NCBI RefSeq assembly: GCF_004341035.1
Contig: NZ_SLXK01000004.1
Location: 124,001 to 188,000, forward strand
Reading direction: 5' to 3'
Source of the DNA: Scopulibacillus darangshiensis
GTDB taxonomy: Bacteria; Bacillota; Bacilli; Bacillales; Sporolactobacillaceae
Length of the DNA: 64,000 nt
Below the pieces are notes generated by a model. That model saw only the letters and a program-made list of their open reading frames with translations, ran no database searches and was not told the DNA's origin. Each line of letters starts with the position of its first letter. Positions within the stretch are counted from its first letter, which is position 1. Made by a program: the position numbers and the translations under genes. This document shows positions 37,701-45,848 of this stretch, piece by piece.

Positions 37701-38357
37701 ATGAATAAATGGGATAAGCTACAACAGTTAAAGGATTCAGGGCTTGTTGCCGTTATACGCCGTCCAAAACAAGACCACATTTATAATCTCGCGCAAGCAT
37801 TGGTTGATGGCGGTGTTGGTGCACTGGAGATTACAGTAGACACACCTGATGTTTTTGATATGATTGTGAATCTAAAAGGAATCTTTGGTGACCAAGTTTT
37901 AGTTGGGGCAGGCACTGTCTTGGATGCCGAAACAGCTAAACAGGCAATTACTGTAGGCTCAGATTTTATCTTCTCACCAATCGTAGATATTGAAACGATT
38001 CAATTAACCAATTCGTATGGAAAGATTTCGATTCCAGGCGTTATGACACCAACAGAAATTGTAACAGCTTATAAAGCCGGAGCTGATTTACTAAAAGTTT
38101 TCCCTGGAAATTCGTTGGGTGTCAACTATATTAAAGAACTTCAAGGTCCATTAGGCCATATTCCAATGATGCCGACAGGCGGGGTGACGTTAGAAAATGT
38201 AGCGCAGTTTATTAAAAATGGAGCAGTTGCGGTCGGTGTAGGCGGTTCGTTAGTAAATAAAGAAGTGATTGAAGCAGGTCGATATGAAGAACTAACGGAA
38301 ATTGCCGGGAAATTCATACACCTCATTAAAGAGTCAAGAAGTATAGTTCATTATTAA
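37701..38357 (+). CDS. 2-keto-3-deoxy-6-phosphogluconate (KDPG/KHG) aldolase
   Basis: A 218-residue class I aldolase. The Schiff-base Lys is K132 in DLLKVFPG, with E43 in LEITVDTP and the phosphate-site stretches GAGTVLD and MPTGGV. It should split the phosphorylated 2-keto-3-deoxy acid to pyruvate and a phosphorylated aldehyde such as glyceraldehyde 3-phosphate. It follows the kinase by 11 nt with TAGGAGGAAA, so the two are co-translated. This completes an Entner-Doudoroff-like end for the pathway. Confidence 0.95.
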   Translation: MNKWDKLQQLKDSGLVAVIRRPKQDHIYNLAQALVDGGVGALEITVDTPDVFDMIVNLKGIFGDQVLVGAGTVLDAETAKQAITVGSDFIFSPIVDIETIQLTNSYGKISIPGVMTPTEIVTAYKAGADLLKVFPGNSLGVNYIKELQGPLGHIPMMPTGGVTLENVAQFIKNGAVAVGVGGSLVNKEVIEAGRYEELTEIAGKFIHLIKESRSIVHY

Positions 38358-38408
38358 TAAAAGACAGTATAAAACCGTTCGAATGAGATGGAAAGGAGTA
38401 TTTACTAA

Positions 38409-39362
38409 ATGGATATAAAAGGTGTTTATCCGATTATGGCGCCCCCGTTTAATAAGGATGGGGAAATTGATTGGGAGGACTTCTGCTCCCTCATTCATCA
38501 TTTATCAACGACAGGAATTAATGGCTTAACAATGTTTGGCATCGCTAGTGAGTTTTATAAATTTACAGATTTTGAACGCGTGGAATTAGCAAAGGTTTTT
38601 GTCCAAGAGTTAAGAGGTACGGGAGTTCAAAGTGTATTGTCAGTTACCGATCATAGTACTGAAATCGCTGTAAAACGTGCAATGGATTATGAAGCCCTTG
38701 GAGCAAATGCATTAATGCTGCTCCCGCCTTTTTTCCTGAATCCAAGTATGGATGCGATTAAAGAACATATCCGAGCCGTAGTAAAGTCAGTGAAAATCCC
38801 CGTCCTTGTTCAGTATGCTCCAACTGAAACAAAGATGGAGATTGCTGCAGATGAACTAGTGGAAATTTATGATTCATTTCCGAATGTTGTATTTAAAATT
38901 GAATCTAATCCACCGATGGAATGCATGAAGGGAATCCTAGAAAAGCGTCCACAAGCCGTCATCTTGAACGGTTATGCCGGCTTATATATGCTCGATGTTT
39001 TAGATGAAGGCGGAAAAGGTGTAATGCCTGGCTGTTCTTTTTCTGAAATCTATGTAGAAATTTATCGTTTGTATCAAAAAGGGTTACTTAATGAAGCAAA
39101 ACAGATTCACAAGAAATTGTTGCATTATATTTCGCAATGGATGAAAGATTGCGAGTATATTATTCAAGTAGAAAAAGCCATTCTTCATTTAAGAGGATTA
39201 ATTAAAACAGATTACTGTAGAAAACCGTCCTATCCATTAAAGAAGGAGGACATGGATACCGTACATCAGTTTTTAACAGAGTTTCCTCATTTATTGCAAA
39301 AGATACCATCCCCTAAATGTGCAAATTCAGGGGATGACGAGCCGGGTATAAAAATATTATAA
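38409..39362 (+). CDS. DHDPS/NAL-family aldolase
   Basis: A 317-residue member of the dihydrodipicolinate synthase and N-acetylneuraminate lyase group. The Schiff-base Lys is K163 in VVFKIES, the Tyr is Y136, and the pyruvate-binding GxxxE region is GIASE near residue 44. In this operon it may act as a non-phosphorylating ketodeoxy-acid aldolase, giving a second branch beside the kinase route, or as a dehydratase of a related acid. A lysine-biosynthesis role is unlikely from context. The last 20 residues are an unusual Pro/Asp-rich tail. Confidence 0.85.
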   Translation: MDIKGVYPIMAPPFNKDGEIDWEDFCSLIHHLSTTGINGLTMFGIASEFYKFTDFERVELAKVFVQELRGTGVQSVLSVTDHSTEIAVKRAMDYEALGANALMLLPPFFLNPSMDAIKEHIRAVVKSVKIPVLVQYAPTETKMEIAADELVEIYDSFPNVVFKIESNPPMECMKGILEKRPQAVILNGYAGLYMLDVLDEGGKGVMPGCSFSEIYVEIYRLYQKGLLNEAKQIHKKLLHYISQWMKDCEYIIQVEKAILHLRGLIKTDYCRKPSYPLKKEDMDTVHQFLTEFPHLLQKIPSPKCANSGDDEPGIKIL

Positions 39363-39463
39363 CCCGAATATTAGGGGATAGTTTGTGAATGCATCTAATG
39401 GGACTGTTGAAAACAGAATACTACAGTGGTCAGTAACAAACTTTATTGATTTTAAAAGAAAAG

Positions 39464-39501
39464 GACGCTGTAAACTTATAATAGTTTTTCAGCGTCTTTT
39501 T
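39464..39501. terminator. Bidirectional terminator
   Basis: GACGCTG at 39464-39470 pairs with CAGCGTC at 39490-39496; further A-T pairs extend into the loop. Five T follow on the plus strand, and the minus strand reads into CCTTTTCTTTT. It ends both the sugar-oxidation operon and the minus-strand GntR gene. Confidence 0.85.
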
Positions 39502-39516
39502 CTTACTATTTCCCCC

Positions 39517-40257
39517 TTATAACAAATTATTATTTTGATAGTGCCTCTTTAAGGTGAATTTTGTTCGATCACCACGGATAATATCTTGTGCGTACTCAAT
39601 AGGAACGTTCGCAGTTGAATAGATCACCGCATCCAATAAGAAGGCAGGGGAGCCAACAGTTACATTTAAGAATCTGCTGACCTCTTCATCCGTAAGAATT
39701 GGTTCAAGGGTTTCGATATCATGTCCAATTTGAATCTTATATTTTTCAGTTAAAACCTTATATAACGAATTTGAACAATCTTCATTTATAAGACCGGGCG
39801 CAATGCTCCACGGGATAAAGGAGATGATGTAGCTATGTGGTTCTTTATTTGCGTACCTTAATCGTACCAGTTTAACGACAGGTTCTTTTTCTTTAAGCTG
39901 CAATTTCTCCGCAACGGTTTCATCGGCTGGTATAAGCGTCAATTCCAAAACTTTAGAGTAGGGTTCCAGCCCCAAATGAGTCATTTGCTCAACAAATGAT
40001 TGAAAACCTTGAGATAAATTTTCTTCTATTTTTGGCTTCGTCACAAAAGTTCCTTTTCCTTGTTTCTTAAGGATGAATCCTTCTATTTCCAATTGTTGAA
40101 GAGCAAGACGGACAGTTGTTCTGCTGACCTGATATTTTTTACTAAGTTCGGATTCTGTAGGCAATTGGTCACCTTCTTTATATGTTCCATTTTTGATCGA
40201 ATTTAGAAGTTTCTCTTTAAGGGACGAATAAAGAGCGATACCTTTTTGAGTAACCAT
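39517..40257 (-). CDS. GntR/HutC-family transcriptional regulator
   Basis: A 246-residue regulator. The N-terminal winged helix-turn-helix has the usual GDQLPTESELSKKYQVSRTTVRLALQQL block, and the C-terminal UTRA domain (from about residue 95) senses sugar phosphates or related effectors. The start is ATG 40257 with TTGGAGGGT upstream. It diverges from the ABC importer, GH4, NagB-like and kinase genes. Two candidate operators lie in the shared promoter region, one of them repeated in part before the GH4 gene, which supports local control of that whole block. Confidence 0.93.
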   Translation of the reverse strand: MVTQKGIALYSSLKEKLLNSIKNGTYKEGDQLPTESELSKKYQVSRTTVRLALQQLEIEGFILKKQGKGTFVTKPKIEENLSQGFQSFVEQMTHLGLEPYSKVLELTLIPADETVAEKLQLKEKEPVVKLVRLRYANKEPHSYIISFIPWSIAPGLINEDCSNSLYKVLTEKYKIQIGHDIETLEPILTDEEVSRFLNVTVGSPAFLLDAVIYSTANVPIEYAQDIIRGDRTKFTLKRHYQNNNLL

Positions 40258-40316
40258 TTATAATAAACCCTCCAATTCACTAATTACTGATTAATTATAG
40301 AATAATCAGAAATATA

Positions 40317-40368
40317 TTGACAATGGACCATTGCTTATTTTATATTATTTGTAGTAATGTTACAACAA
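40317..40368 (+). promoter_or_regulatory. Promoter with two palindromes, candidate GntR operators
   Basis: TTGACA at 40317-40322 and TTATAT at 40340-40345 (17-nt spacer) form a good promoter for the importer operon. Within the spacer is CAATGGACCATTG (40321-40333), a perfect palindrome around a central A. Just after the -10 box is an imperfect 20-bp palindrome (40349-40368, starting TTGTAGTAA and ending TTACAACAA). Half of the second one recurs at 43702 before the GH4 gene. Confidence 0.7.
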
Positions 40369-40389
40369 ATTTCACAGAGGAGGTTTTGC

Positions 40390-41706
40390 ATGTTTCGAAA
40401 GCGAAAGTTCGTTTGTTTTCTGCTGTTGGTGTTTTTTCTAATCGCTGGTTGCAGTGCTGTGCCTGAATCAAAGTCCATACAAAATGAAGAAACAAAACCA
40501 TTGAACTGGGACCAATCAGTTTCATCTTTAAAAGGTGAAACCATTACTGTTCTTTGGACGGGTGATCCCCAGAGAAAGAAATCATTGAGACTCTTTTCGA
40601 AGAAAACAGGCATTAAAGTAAAGGAAATTTCAGTAGACTATAATTCCCTTTATAACAAAATAACTGTCGCCGCTTTATCAAATTCCTCCGATATTGATGT
40701 GATAGAAATGGATAACATCTGGGGAGGCCAGTTCTATGAGGGGAACATAGTCACGGATTTAACAAATGTCATACCAAAGGATTACCTGGATAAATTCACA
40801 AAATCATCGGTAGAGTCTATGTCGTACGACAACCATGTATTAGGGATACCGTTATACTCCAGTACCAAACATTTTTACTGGAACAAAGAACTTTTAAGAA
40901 AAGCGAATATCACCTCTGCGCCTAAGACATGGAAAGAGTTTAAAGAGGATTCTAAAAAGCTCAAGGAAAAAGGGATTTATGCATCGGGTTGGTCATGGAA
41001 GCAAGCAGAAAGTCTTGTAAGTGATTATGTTACTCTTCTTTATGCTTTTGATGGCCGATTTTTCGATAAAGCAGGGAAACCCGTTTTTAATCAGGGTGGA
41101 GGGTTAAAAGCTCTTCAATACATGGTTGATCTTTTAAACAAAGACAAAACAGTATCACCGGCAAGTCTTCAATGGACGGAGAGCGATGTAGAAAATGCAT
41201 TTTCTTCTGGAAAGATCGCCATGATGACAAACTGGGAAGGCATTTACCCCGAAGTGAATGATCCGAAAAAGTCATCAGTAGTTGGGAAGACAGATGTAGG
41301 ACTAATACCGGGACAAGGAAAGGTTAAATCTGCGGCTGTCACGGGTACAGCGGGTGTTGCTATAGCAAAAAACAGTAAAAACAAAGCAGCAGCCCTAGCA
41401 TTTTTAAAGTTTATAGGGAGTAAAGAATTTCAGGTCCCTTATTATCTAAAAGCAGGGTGGTATCCTTCTCTTGAAACTGCATATAAAGATTCGGAATTGT
41501 TGAAAGCGGATACAATTGGTAAGCTGAATAAAATTAAAGAACAGTATAAATATGGAGTAGACCGTCCGAATGCGCCTGGATATGTTAACTGGTCAGATAT
41601 CTTGGCTGCGGAATTGCATGCAGCATTAAGGCAGCAGAAAACTCCAAAAGAGGCGTTGAATTCTGCCGTTAAAAAAATTGAAGAAGCAATTAAGGGAAAT
41701 TCCTAA
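40390..41706 (+). CDS. Sugar-type ABC transporter substrate-binding lipoprotein
   Basis: A 438-residue family 1 solute-binding protein. The leader ends in the lipobox IAGC, so it should be a lipid-anchored surface protein. The mature part has KHFYWNKELLRKANI near residue 165 and a C-terminal PNAPGYVNWSDIL block usual in this family. ATG 40390 is chosen because AGAGGAGG lies 6 nt before it. It heads the importer, GH4, NagB-like and kinase operon, so an amino-sugar-containing disaccharide is a plausible ligand. No ATPase is encoded in the operon. Confidence 0.92.
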   Translation: MFRKRKFVCFLLLVFFLIAGCSAVPESKSIQNEETKPLNWDQSVSSLKGETITVLWTGDPQRKKSLRLFSKKTGIKVKEISVDYNSLYNKITVAALSNSSDIDVIEMDNIWGGQFYEGNIVTDLTNVIPKDYLDKFTKSSVESMSYDNHVLGIPLYSSTKHFYWNKELLRKANITSAPKTWKEFKEDSKKLKEKGIYASGWSWKQAESLVSDYVTLLYAFDGRFFDKAGKPVFNQGGGLKALQYMVDLLNKDKTVSPASLQWTESDVENAFSSGKIAMMTNWEGIYPEVNDPKKSSVVGKTDVGLIPGQGKVKSAAVTGTAGVAIAKNSKNKAAALAFLKFIGSKEFQVPYYLKAGWYPSLETAYKDSELLKADTIGKLNKIKEQYKYGVDRPNAPGYVNWSDILAAELHAALRQQKTPKEALNSAVKKIEEAIKGNS

Positions 41707-41739
41707 AAAAGCATAGCCTTGTATTTTTGGAGGTGAAAA

Positions 41740-42666
41740 ATGTTTTCTAATCCGCTCCACAAACAAAAAAGAATAAGTTCAAGAGCTTTTCTTAATCGGC
41801 AAAGAAAAGATTATATACTGGCGCTGTTCTTTTTATTACCGACATTTTACGTATTATTTAAGACTTATATATTTCCCATCTATCAATCCTTTATCTGGAG
41901 CTTTTTTAAATACAATTTGATGGAAAATACTGATACGTCGTTTGTCGGGATAAGAAATTATTCCGACATCCTGCAATCCACAGAATTCTGGGTTTCCATG
42001 AAAAGAACTATTTATTTCACCGGTGTTTCTGTTTTTCTGGAATTAATCTTTGGCTTCTTTTGTGCTTTGCTGCTAAATGAGATATTTAAAGGCCGCATTA
42101 TCTTTAGAGTGATAATTATTATCCCTTGGGCATTGCTAACATTAGTTAATGGTCTTTTGTGGAAATATATTTATCAACCGGGTTACGGGGCTTTTACCCA
42201 ACTTCTCCGTTTCTTGCACATTATAGACCCTAACAGTAATCCAGTATGGTTATCTAATTCTGATAATATTATAAATTTTGTTATCTTATCGGATGTGTGG
42301 AAATGCACGCCATTTATTACGCTAATTCTTTTGGCTGGGATGCAATCCATTTCCGGAAACTTGTATGAAGCGGCAATGATCGATGGAGCAGGGTTTTGGG
42401 CAAAAATCCGCCTCATTACAATTCCTCAGTTATTGCCATCTATCATTATTGCCATTGTGTTAAGGACGATGGGGGCGTTTAAAGTTTACGATATATTGAC
42501 TGTGTTTACAGGAGATCCTACAACTTCAGTTTCTTATTTAACGTTTAATAATGCATTCCGTTACTTTTACTTAGGCAATGCATCAGCAATGGCCTGGATA
42601 TCAACACTTTTTATGCTTCTATTAATTATTATTTATATCCGAATCTTAAAGAGAAACACAGAATAA
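41740..42666 (+). CDS. ABC sugar transporter permease, MalF/UgpA type
   Basis: A 308-residue inner-membrane permease with a basic N-terminus and six predicted membrane segments. The EAA loop is EAAMIDGAGFWAKIRLITIPQL near residue 210. It lies 33 nt after the binding-protein gene, with TTGGAGGTG before the ATG. It pairs with the next permease to form the channel. Confidence 0.92.
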   Translation: MFSNPLHKQKRISSRAFLNRQRKDYILALFFLLPTFYVLFKTYIFPIYQSFIWSFFKYNLMENTDTSFVGIRNYSDILQSTEFWVSMKRTIYFTGVSVFLELIFGFFCALLLNEIFKGRIIFRVIIIIPWALLTLVNGLLWKYIYQPGYGAFTQLLRFLHIIDPNSNPVWLSNSDNIINFVILSDVWKCTPFITLILLAGMQSISGNLYEAAMIDGAGFWAKIRLITIPQLLPSIIIAIVLRTMGAFKVYDILTVFTGDPTTSVSYLTFNNAFRYFYLGNASAMAWISTLFMLLLIIIYIRILKRNTE

Positions 42667-42685
42667 ATAAGAGGGAGATGGACTA

Positions 42686-43660
42686 ATGAACCATATAAAA
42701 ACTGAAGTTCACAATTCCCCTAATGTAAATGGAACAATTGATGTAAAGGAAAGGATCAAGAAGGCTTTATTTCAACCTAAAGGAAACAACATCATACCAC
42801 CGATTTATTTATGGATCGGGTTATGTGCACTTACCGTCTTTACACTTACACCTTTCATTTATCTTGTACTATCTTCAGTAACAATGAAAAGTGAGTTGAT
42901 TAATGGGGTGATCTTTACCAAAAATCCAACATTCGAAAATTATATTAATATTTTTAAAGGTGGTGGCGGATCAGGCTTCGTTAAAGCTATTAAGAATAGT
43001 GTCTATGTTTCTGTTTTGACTACCTTTTTTAGTCTGGGCATTGGTGTTTTTGCCGCGTATGCTCTGGCTAGAATTAAATTTCCTTTTCGAATGACATCTT
43101 TATTTTGTATTTTGGCCATGCAGTTATTGCCGTCCATTAGCATCGTCGTTCCATTTTATATGATGATGAGAGATGGTATACAAATCAAATTGCCGTTTAC
43201 AGATCTTATTCTTTATCACTCGCCTCCTTTATTGGATACGATCTGGGCTCTCATATTGGCTTATACTACCTTTTCATTGCCTTTTGTGATTTGGCTTTTG
43301 GCTGGATATTTTCAAACTATACCTAAAGAATTGGAAGAAGCTGCGTTCATTGATGGCTGTTCAAGATTTACTTCTATTATAAAGGTGATTCTTCCGATTG
43401 CTGCACCAGGGATAGCCGCAACAGCTCTATTCACGTTTTTAGGTTCATGGGATGAATTTATGTTTGCGAACGCTTTTACCCAAACTTATGAATCAAAAAC
43501 ATTGCCAGTCGTTATAAGGGAGTTTATGGGAAAACATAGTATTGATTGGGGATTTATGACAGCTGGGGGTATTATCGCATCCCTTCCGCCATTAATTATT
43601 TCTATTCTCTTATATCGCTATATCATTGGAGGAATGGTGGCCGGGAGCATCAAAGAATAG
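42686..43660 (+). CDS. ABC sugar transporter permease, MalG/UgpE type
   Basis: A 324-residue inner-membrane permease with a 40-residue polar N-terminal extension. The EAA loop is EEAAFIDGCSRFTSIIKVILP near residue 215, and the C-terminus ends GGMVAGSIKE. It lies 19 nt after its partner. The next gene, GH4, starts after a 99-nt gap that holds a copy of the putative GntR half-operator. Confidence 0.92.
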   Translation: MNHIKTEVHNSPNVNGTIDVKERIKKALFQPKGNNIIPPIYLWIGLCALTVFTLTPFIYLVLSSVTMKSELINGVIFTKNPTFENYINIFKGGGGSGFVKAIKNSVYVSVLTTFFSLGIGVFAAYALARIKFPFRMTSLFCILAMQLLPSISIVVPFYMMMRDGIQIKLPFTDLILYHSPPLLDTIWALILAYTTFSLPFVIWLLAGYFQTIPKELEEAAFIDGCSRFTSIIKVILPIAAPGIAATALFTFLGSWDEFMFANAFTQTYESKTLPVVIREFMGKHSIDWGFMTAGGIIASLPPLIISILLYRYIIGGMVAGSIKE

Positions 43661-43701
43661 GGGAAGTCTCAGTTTTTTGCAAACTACTATCATGTGCTTA
43701 T

Positions 43702-43721
43702 TTGTAGTAACAACATAACAA
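43702..43721. promoter_or_regulatory. Candidate GntR operator before the GH4 gene
   Basis: TTGTAGTAA at 43702-43710 repeats exactly the left half-site of the palindrome at 40349, and the sequence closes with ATAACAA at 43715-43721. The shared half-site inside one gene block suggests binding by the regulator at 39517. A nearby TTGCAA (43677-43682) could be a weak -35 box. Confidence 0.5.
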
Positions 43722-43759
43722 ATAGACTTTAATTTTAAAATTTAATGGAGGGGAAAATA

Positions 43760-45082
43760 ATGGCGCGTATTAAATTAGCTTATATTGGCGGTGGGAGCAC
43801 AAGAGCTCCTGGAACGATGGCAAGCTTTATTCATCAAGGTGAAAACTTTAATGGTTCTGAGGTCGTTCTTATAGATTTAACAGAGGATCGGCTGCAGCTC
43901 GTAAAGGAATTGTCGGAAAAAATGGCTCGGAACAAAGGGATCGAATTGAAAATTACGACGACAACCAATCAAAGAGAGGGTTTAAGGGATTGTGATGCTG
44001 TGCTTACAAGTTTTCGTCCAGGTGGATTTGAAGCTCGGTATATAGATGAAAGCATTCCTTTAAAACATGGGATTATTGGACAGGAAACACAAGGACCTGG
44101 CGGCTTTTTCATGGCTTTACGCTCCATTCACGTCATGAAAAGCATTATTAAAGATATGGAGGAAGTTTGTCCAAAGGCCAAGCTTTTTAACTATACGAAT
44201 CCAATAAATATTGTTTCGGAAGCTGTTTCACATCATACTGACATTCCAATCGTCTCACTTTGCGAAGGACCGATTATTTTCCCAAAAATGATTGCAAAAA
44301 CAGCAGGTTTAGATCCTGATTACTTGGAAGTAGAAATGATTGGACTTAATCACAATTGCTGGAGCACCCATCATTTATATAAGGGGCAAGACATCGTGCC
44401 GATTTTAAAAGAAGCATATGAAGAGAAAAAGAACGATCAAAATGTAAAACACGAGGATTTAAGAATGCTTAAGCTGGCTGTAACAATGAATGCAATCCCG
44501 TCCGATTACTTTAAGTATTATTACTTTAAAGATGAGGTGATTGAAGAGCTGAGAGCAAAACCAATGACACGTTCACAAGAAATTATGTCTCGCGTCCCCA
44601 ATTACTGGAAACATTATCGGGAAGAAGCGTTAAGTGATAATCCACAATTGGATCCCGCTCGTTCCAGAGGAGGCATTCATGAATTAGAGCTTGCATTTGA
44701 TGTAATGGACGCCGTCTTTAATGATCGTAAGGAAGTATGGATGTGCAATGTTTCAAACAGAGGAGCAATTCCTGATTTCGCCGATGATTTAATTGTAGAG
44801 GTACCGTGTTTCGTAGATAAAAATGGAGTCACTCCATTGGCACAAAATCCGTTGCCCGGGCATGTTGCCGGATTGTTGAAAATGCTGGGAGAATATCAGT
44901 CTTTGACTGCAAAAGCTGCATGGAATGGGACACGTATTGACGCGATAAGGGCTTTAGCAACAAATCCATTAGTATCTTCTTTGAATAAAGCTGAAATCAT
45001 TTATGACAAGATGGCCCATGCCTTACAAGATTATTTACCAGATCGGCTTCTGAAAAATACAACATCGAACACGGTTTCTTAG
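43760..45082 (+). CDS. Glycoside hydrolase family 4 enzyme
   Basis: A 440-residue GH4 enzyme, which cleaves glycosides by an NAD+- and Mn2+-dependent oxidation-elimination route. The Rossmann start is IKLAYIGGGSTRAP. The metal ligands are C168 in SLCEGP and H198 in GLNHNCW, and NYTNPI near residue 144 is typical. Many GH4 enzymes act on 6-phosphoglycosides. Together with the NagB-like and kinase genes downstream, this suggests cleavage of a phosphorylated or free amino-sugar disaccharide. ATG 43760 fits GGAGGGG better than the in-frame ATG at 43745. Confidence 0.9.
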   Translation: MARIKLAYIGGGSTRAPGTMASFIHQGENFNGSEVVLIDLTEDRLQLVKELSEKMARNKGIELKITTTTNQREGLRDCDAVLTSFRPGGFEARYIDESIPLKHGIIGQETQGPGGFFMALRSIHVMKSIIKDMEEVCPKAKLFNYTNPINIVSEAVSHHTDIPIVSLCEGPIIFPKMIAKTAGLDPDYLEVEMIGLNHNCWSTHHLYKGQDIVPILKEAYEEKKNDQNVKHEDLRMLKLAVTMNAIPSDYFKYYYFKDEVIEELRAKPMTRSQEIMSRVPNYWKHYREEALSDNPQLDPARSRGGIHELELAFDVMDAVFNDRKEVWMCNVSNRGAIPDFADDLIVEVPCFVDKNGVTPLAQNPLPGHVAGLLKMLGEYQSLTAKAAWNGTRIDAIRALATNPLVSSLNKAEIIYDKMAHALQDYLPDRLLKNTTSNTVS

Positions 45083-45092
45083 GAGGGTCTGA

Positions 45093-45827
45093 ATGGAACT
45101 TATAACTGTAAGTGATTATGCGGAATTAAGCAATCAATGCGCCTTAATGATAAAAAAATTTGTAGATGAAAAACCCGATGCATCCATTGTACTCGCAATG
45201 GGGAATACCCCTTTGGGAACGTACGAGGTTTTAACAGAAATGAAGAAAAGGGGGGAGTTCGATCCTTCTCAATTAACCATTTATCAATTAGACGGATACT
45301 TAGGCTTAGAGCCTTCAGATCCTCGTTCATTAGAAGGATGGTTGAGGAAAACTGTTATTGAACCGTGGGGGATATTAGAAAGCCAATTTGTAAAGCTGCC
45401 TGAAAATTCGGATCACCCAGAGGCTGTTTGCTTAGATTACGAAACGAAAGTTAAAGAAGCTGGCGGATTTGATTTGGCGGTGCTCGGTTTAGGGCCTAAT
45501 GGACATTTAGGGTTTAATGAACCGCCGTCTTCGGCTTTCGCACCAACAAGAGTCGTTCCTCTCACGAAAGAAAGCTTAATCAGTAACGCCATCTATTGGG
45601 GAGGAATGGAACATGTTCCGACGATGAGTATGACAGCGGGAATGAACCTTCTTTTAAGTTCGTGTCAGATCATTTTATTGGTTAATGGAGGGCACAAAAA
45701 AGAAATATTTGAACAGACCCTTCGCGGAAAAATTGATGATTCAATTCCTTCTTCCCATCTTCAATCACACGGAAATGTAAAGATTATTGCGGATAAACTT
45801 GCATTACCAGGAGAAGTTGCTAAATAA
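45093..45827 (+). CDS. NagB-like glucosamine-6-phosphate deaminase family protein
   Basis: A 244-residue protein of the NagB/6-phosphogluconolactonase group. The glycine loop is LAMGNTPLGTY, the catalytic Asp is D67 (in YQLDGYLGL, where classical NagB has LDEY), and GHLGFNEP carries H138 and E143. However, the position equal to NagB Asp141 is N136 (GPNGH). This change touches the ring-opening catalytic dyad and may mean altered substrate or activity. It starts 10 nt after GH4 with AGGAGGG and is followed 21 nt later by the kinase. It could deaminate an amino-sugar phosphate other than glucosamine 6-phosphate. Confidence 0.85.
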   Translation: MELITVSDYAELSNQCALMIKKFVDEKPDASIVLAMGNTPLGTYEVLTEMKKRGEFDPSQLTIYQLDGYLGLEPSDPRSLEGWLRKTVIEPWGILESQFVKLPENSDHPEAVCLDYETKVKEAGGFDLAVLGLGPNGHLGFNEPPSSAFAPTRVVPLTKESLISNAIYWGGMEHVPTMSMTAGMNLLLSSCQIILLVNGGHKKEIFEQTLRGKIDDSIPSSHLQSHGNVKIIADKLALPGEVAK

Positions 45828-45848
45828 CCTTGGAGAGGGGAAAATAAC

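Noticed and set aside
38409-39362. Lysine biosynthesis DapA
   Set aside because: The catalytic residues fit the whole superfamily, and the place at the end of a sugar-oxidation operon favours a ketodeoxy-acid aldolase or dehydratase.
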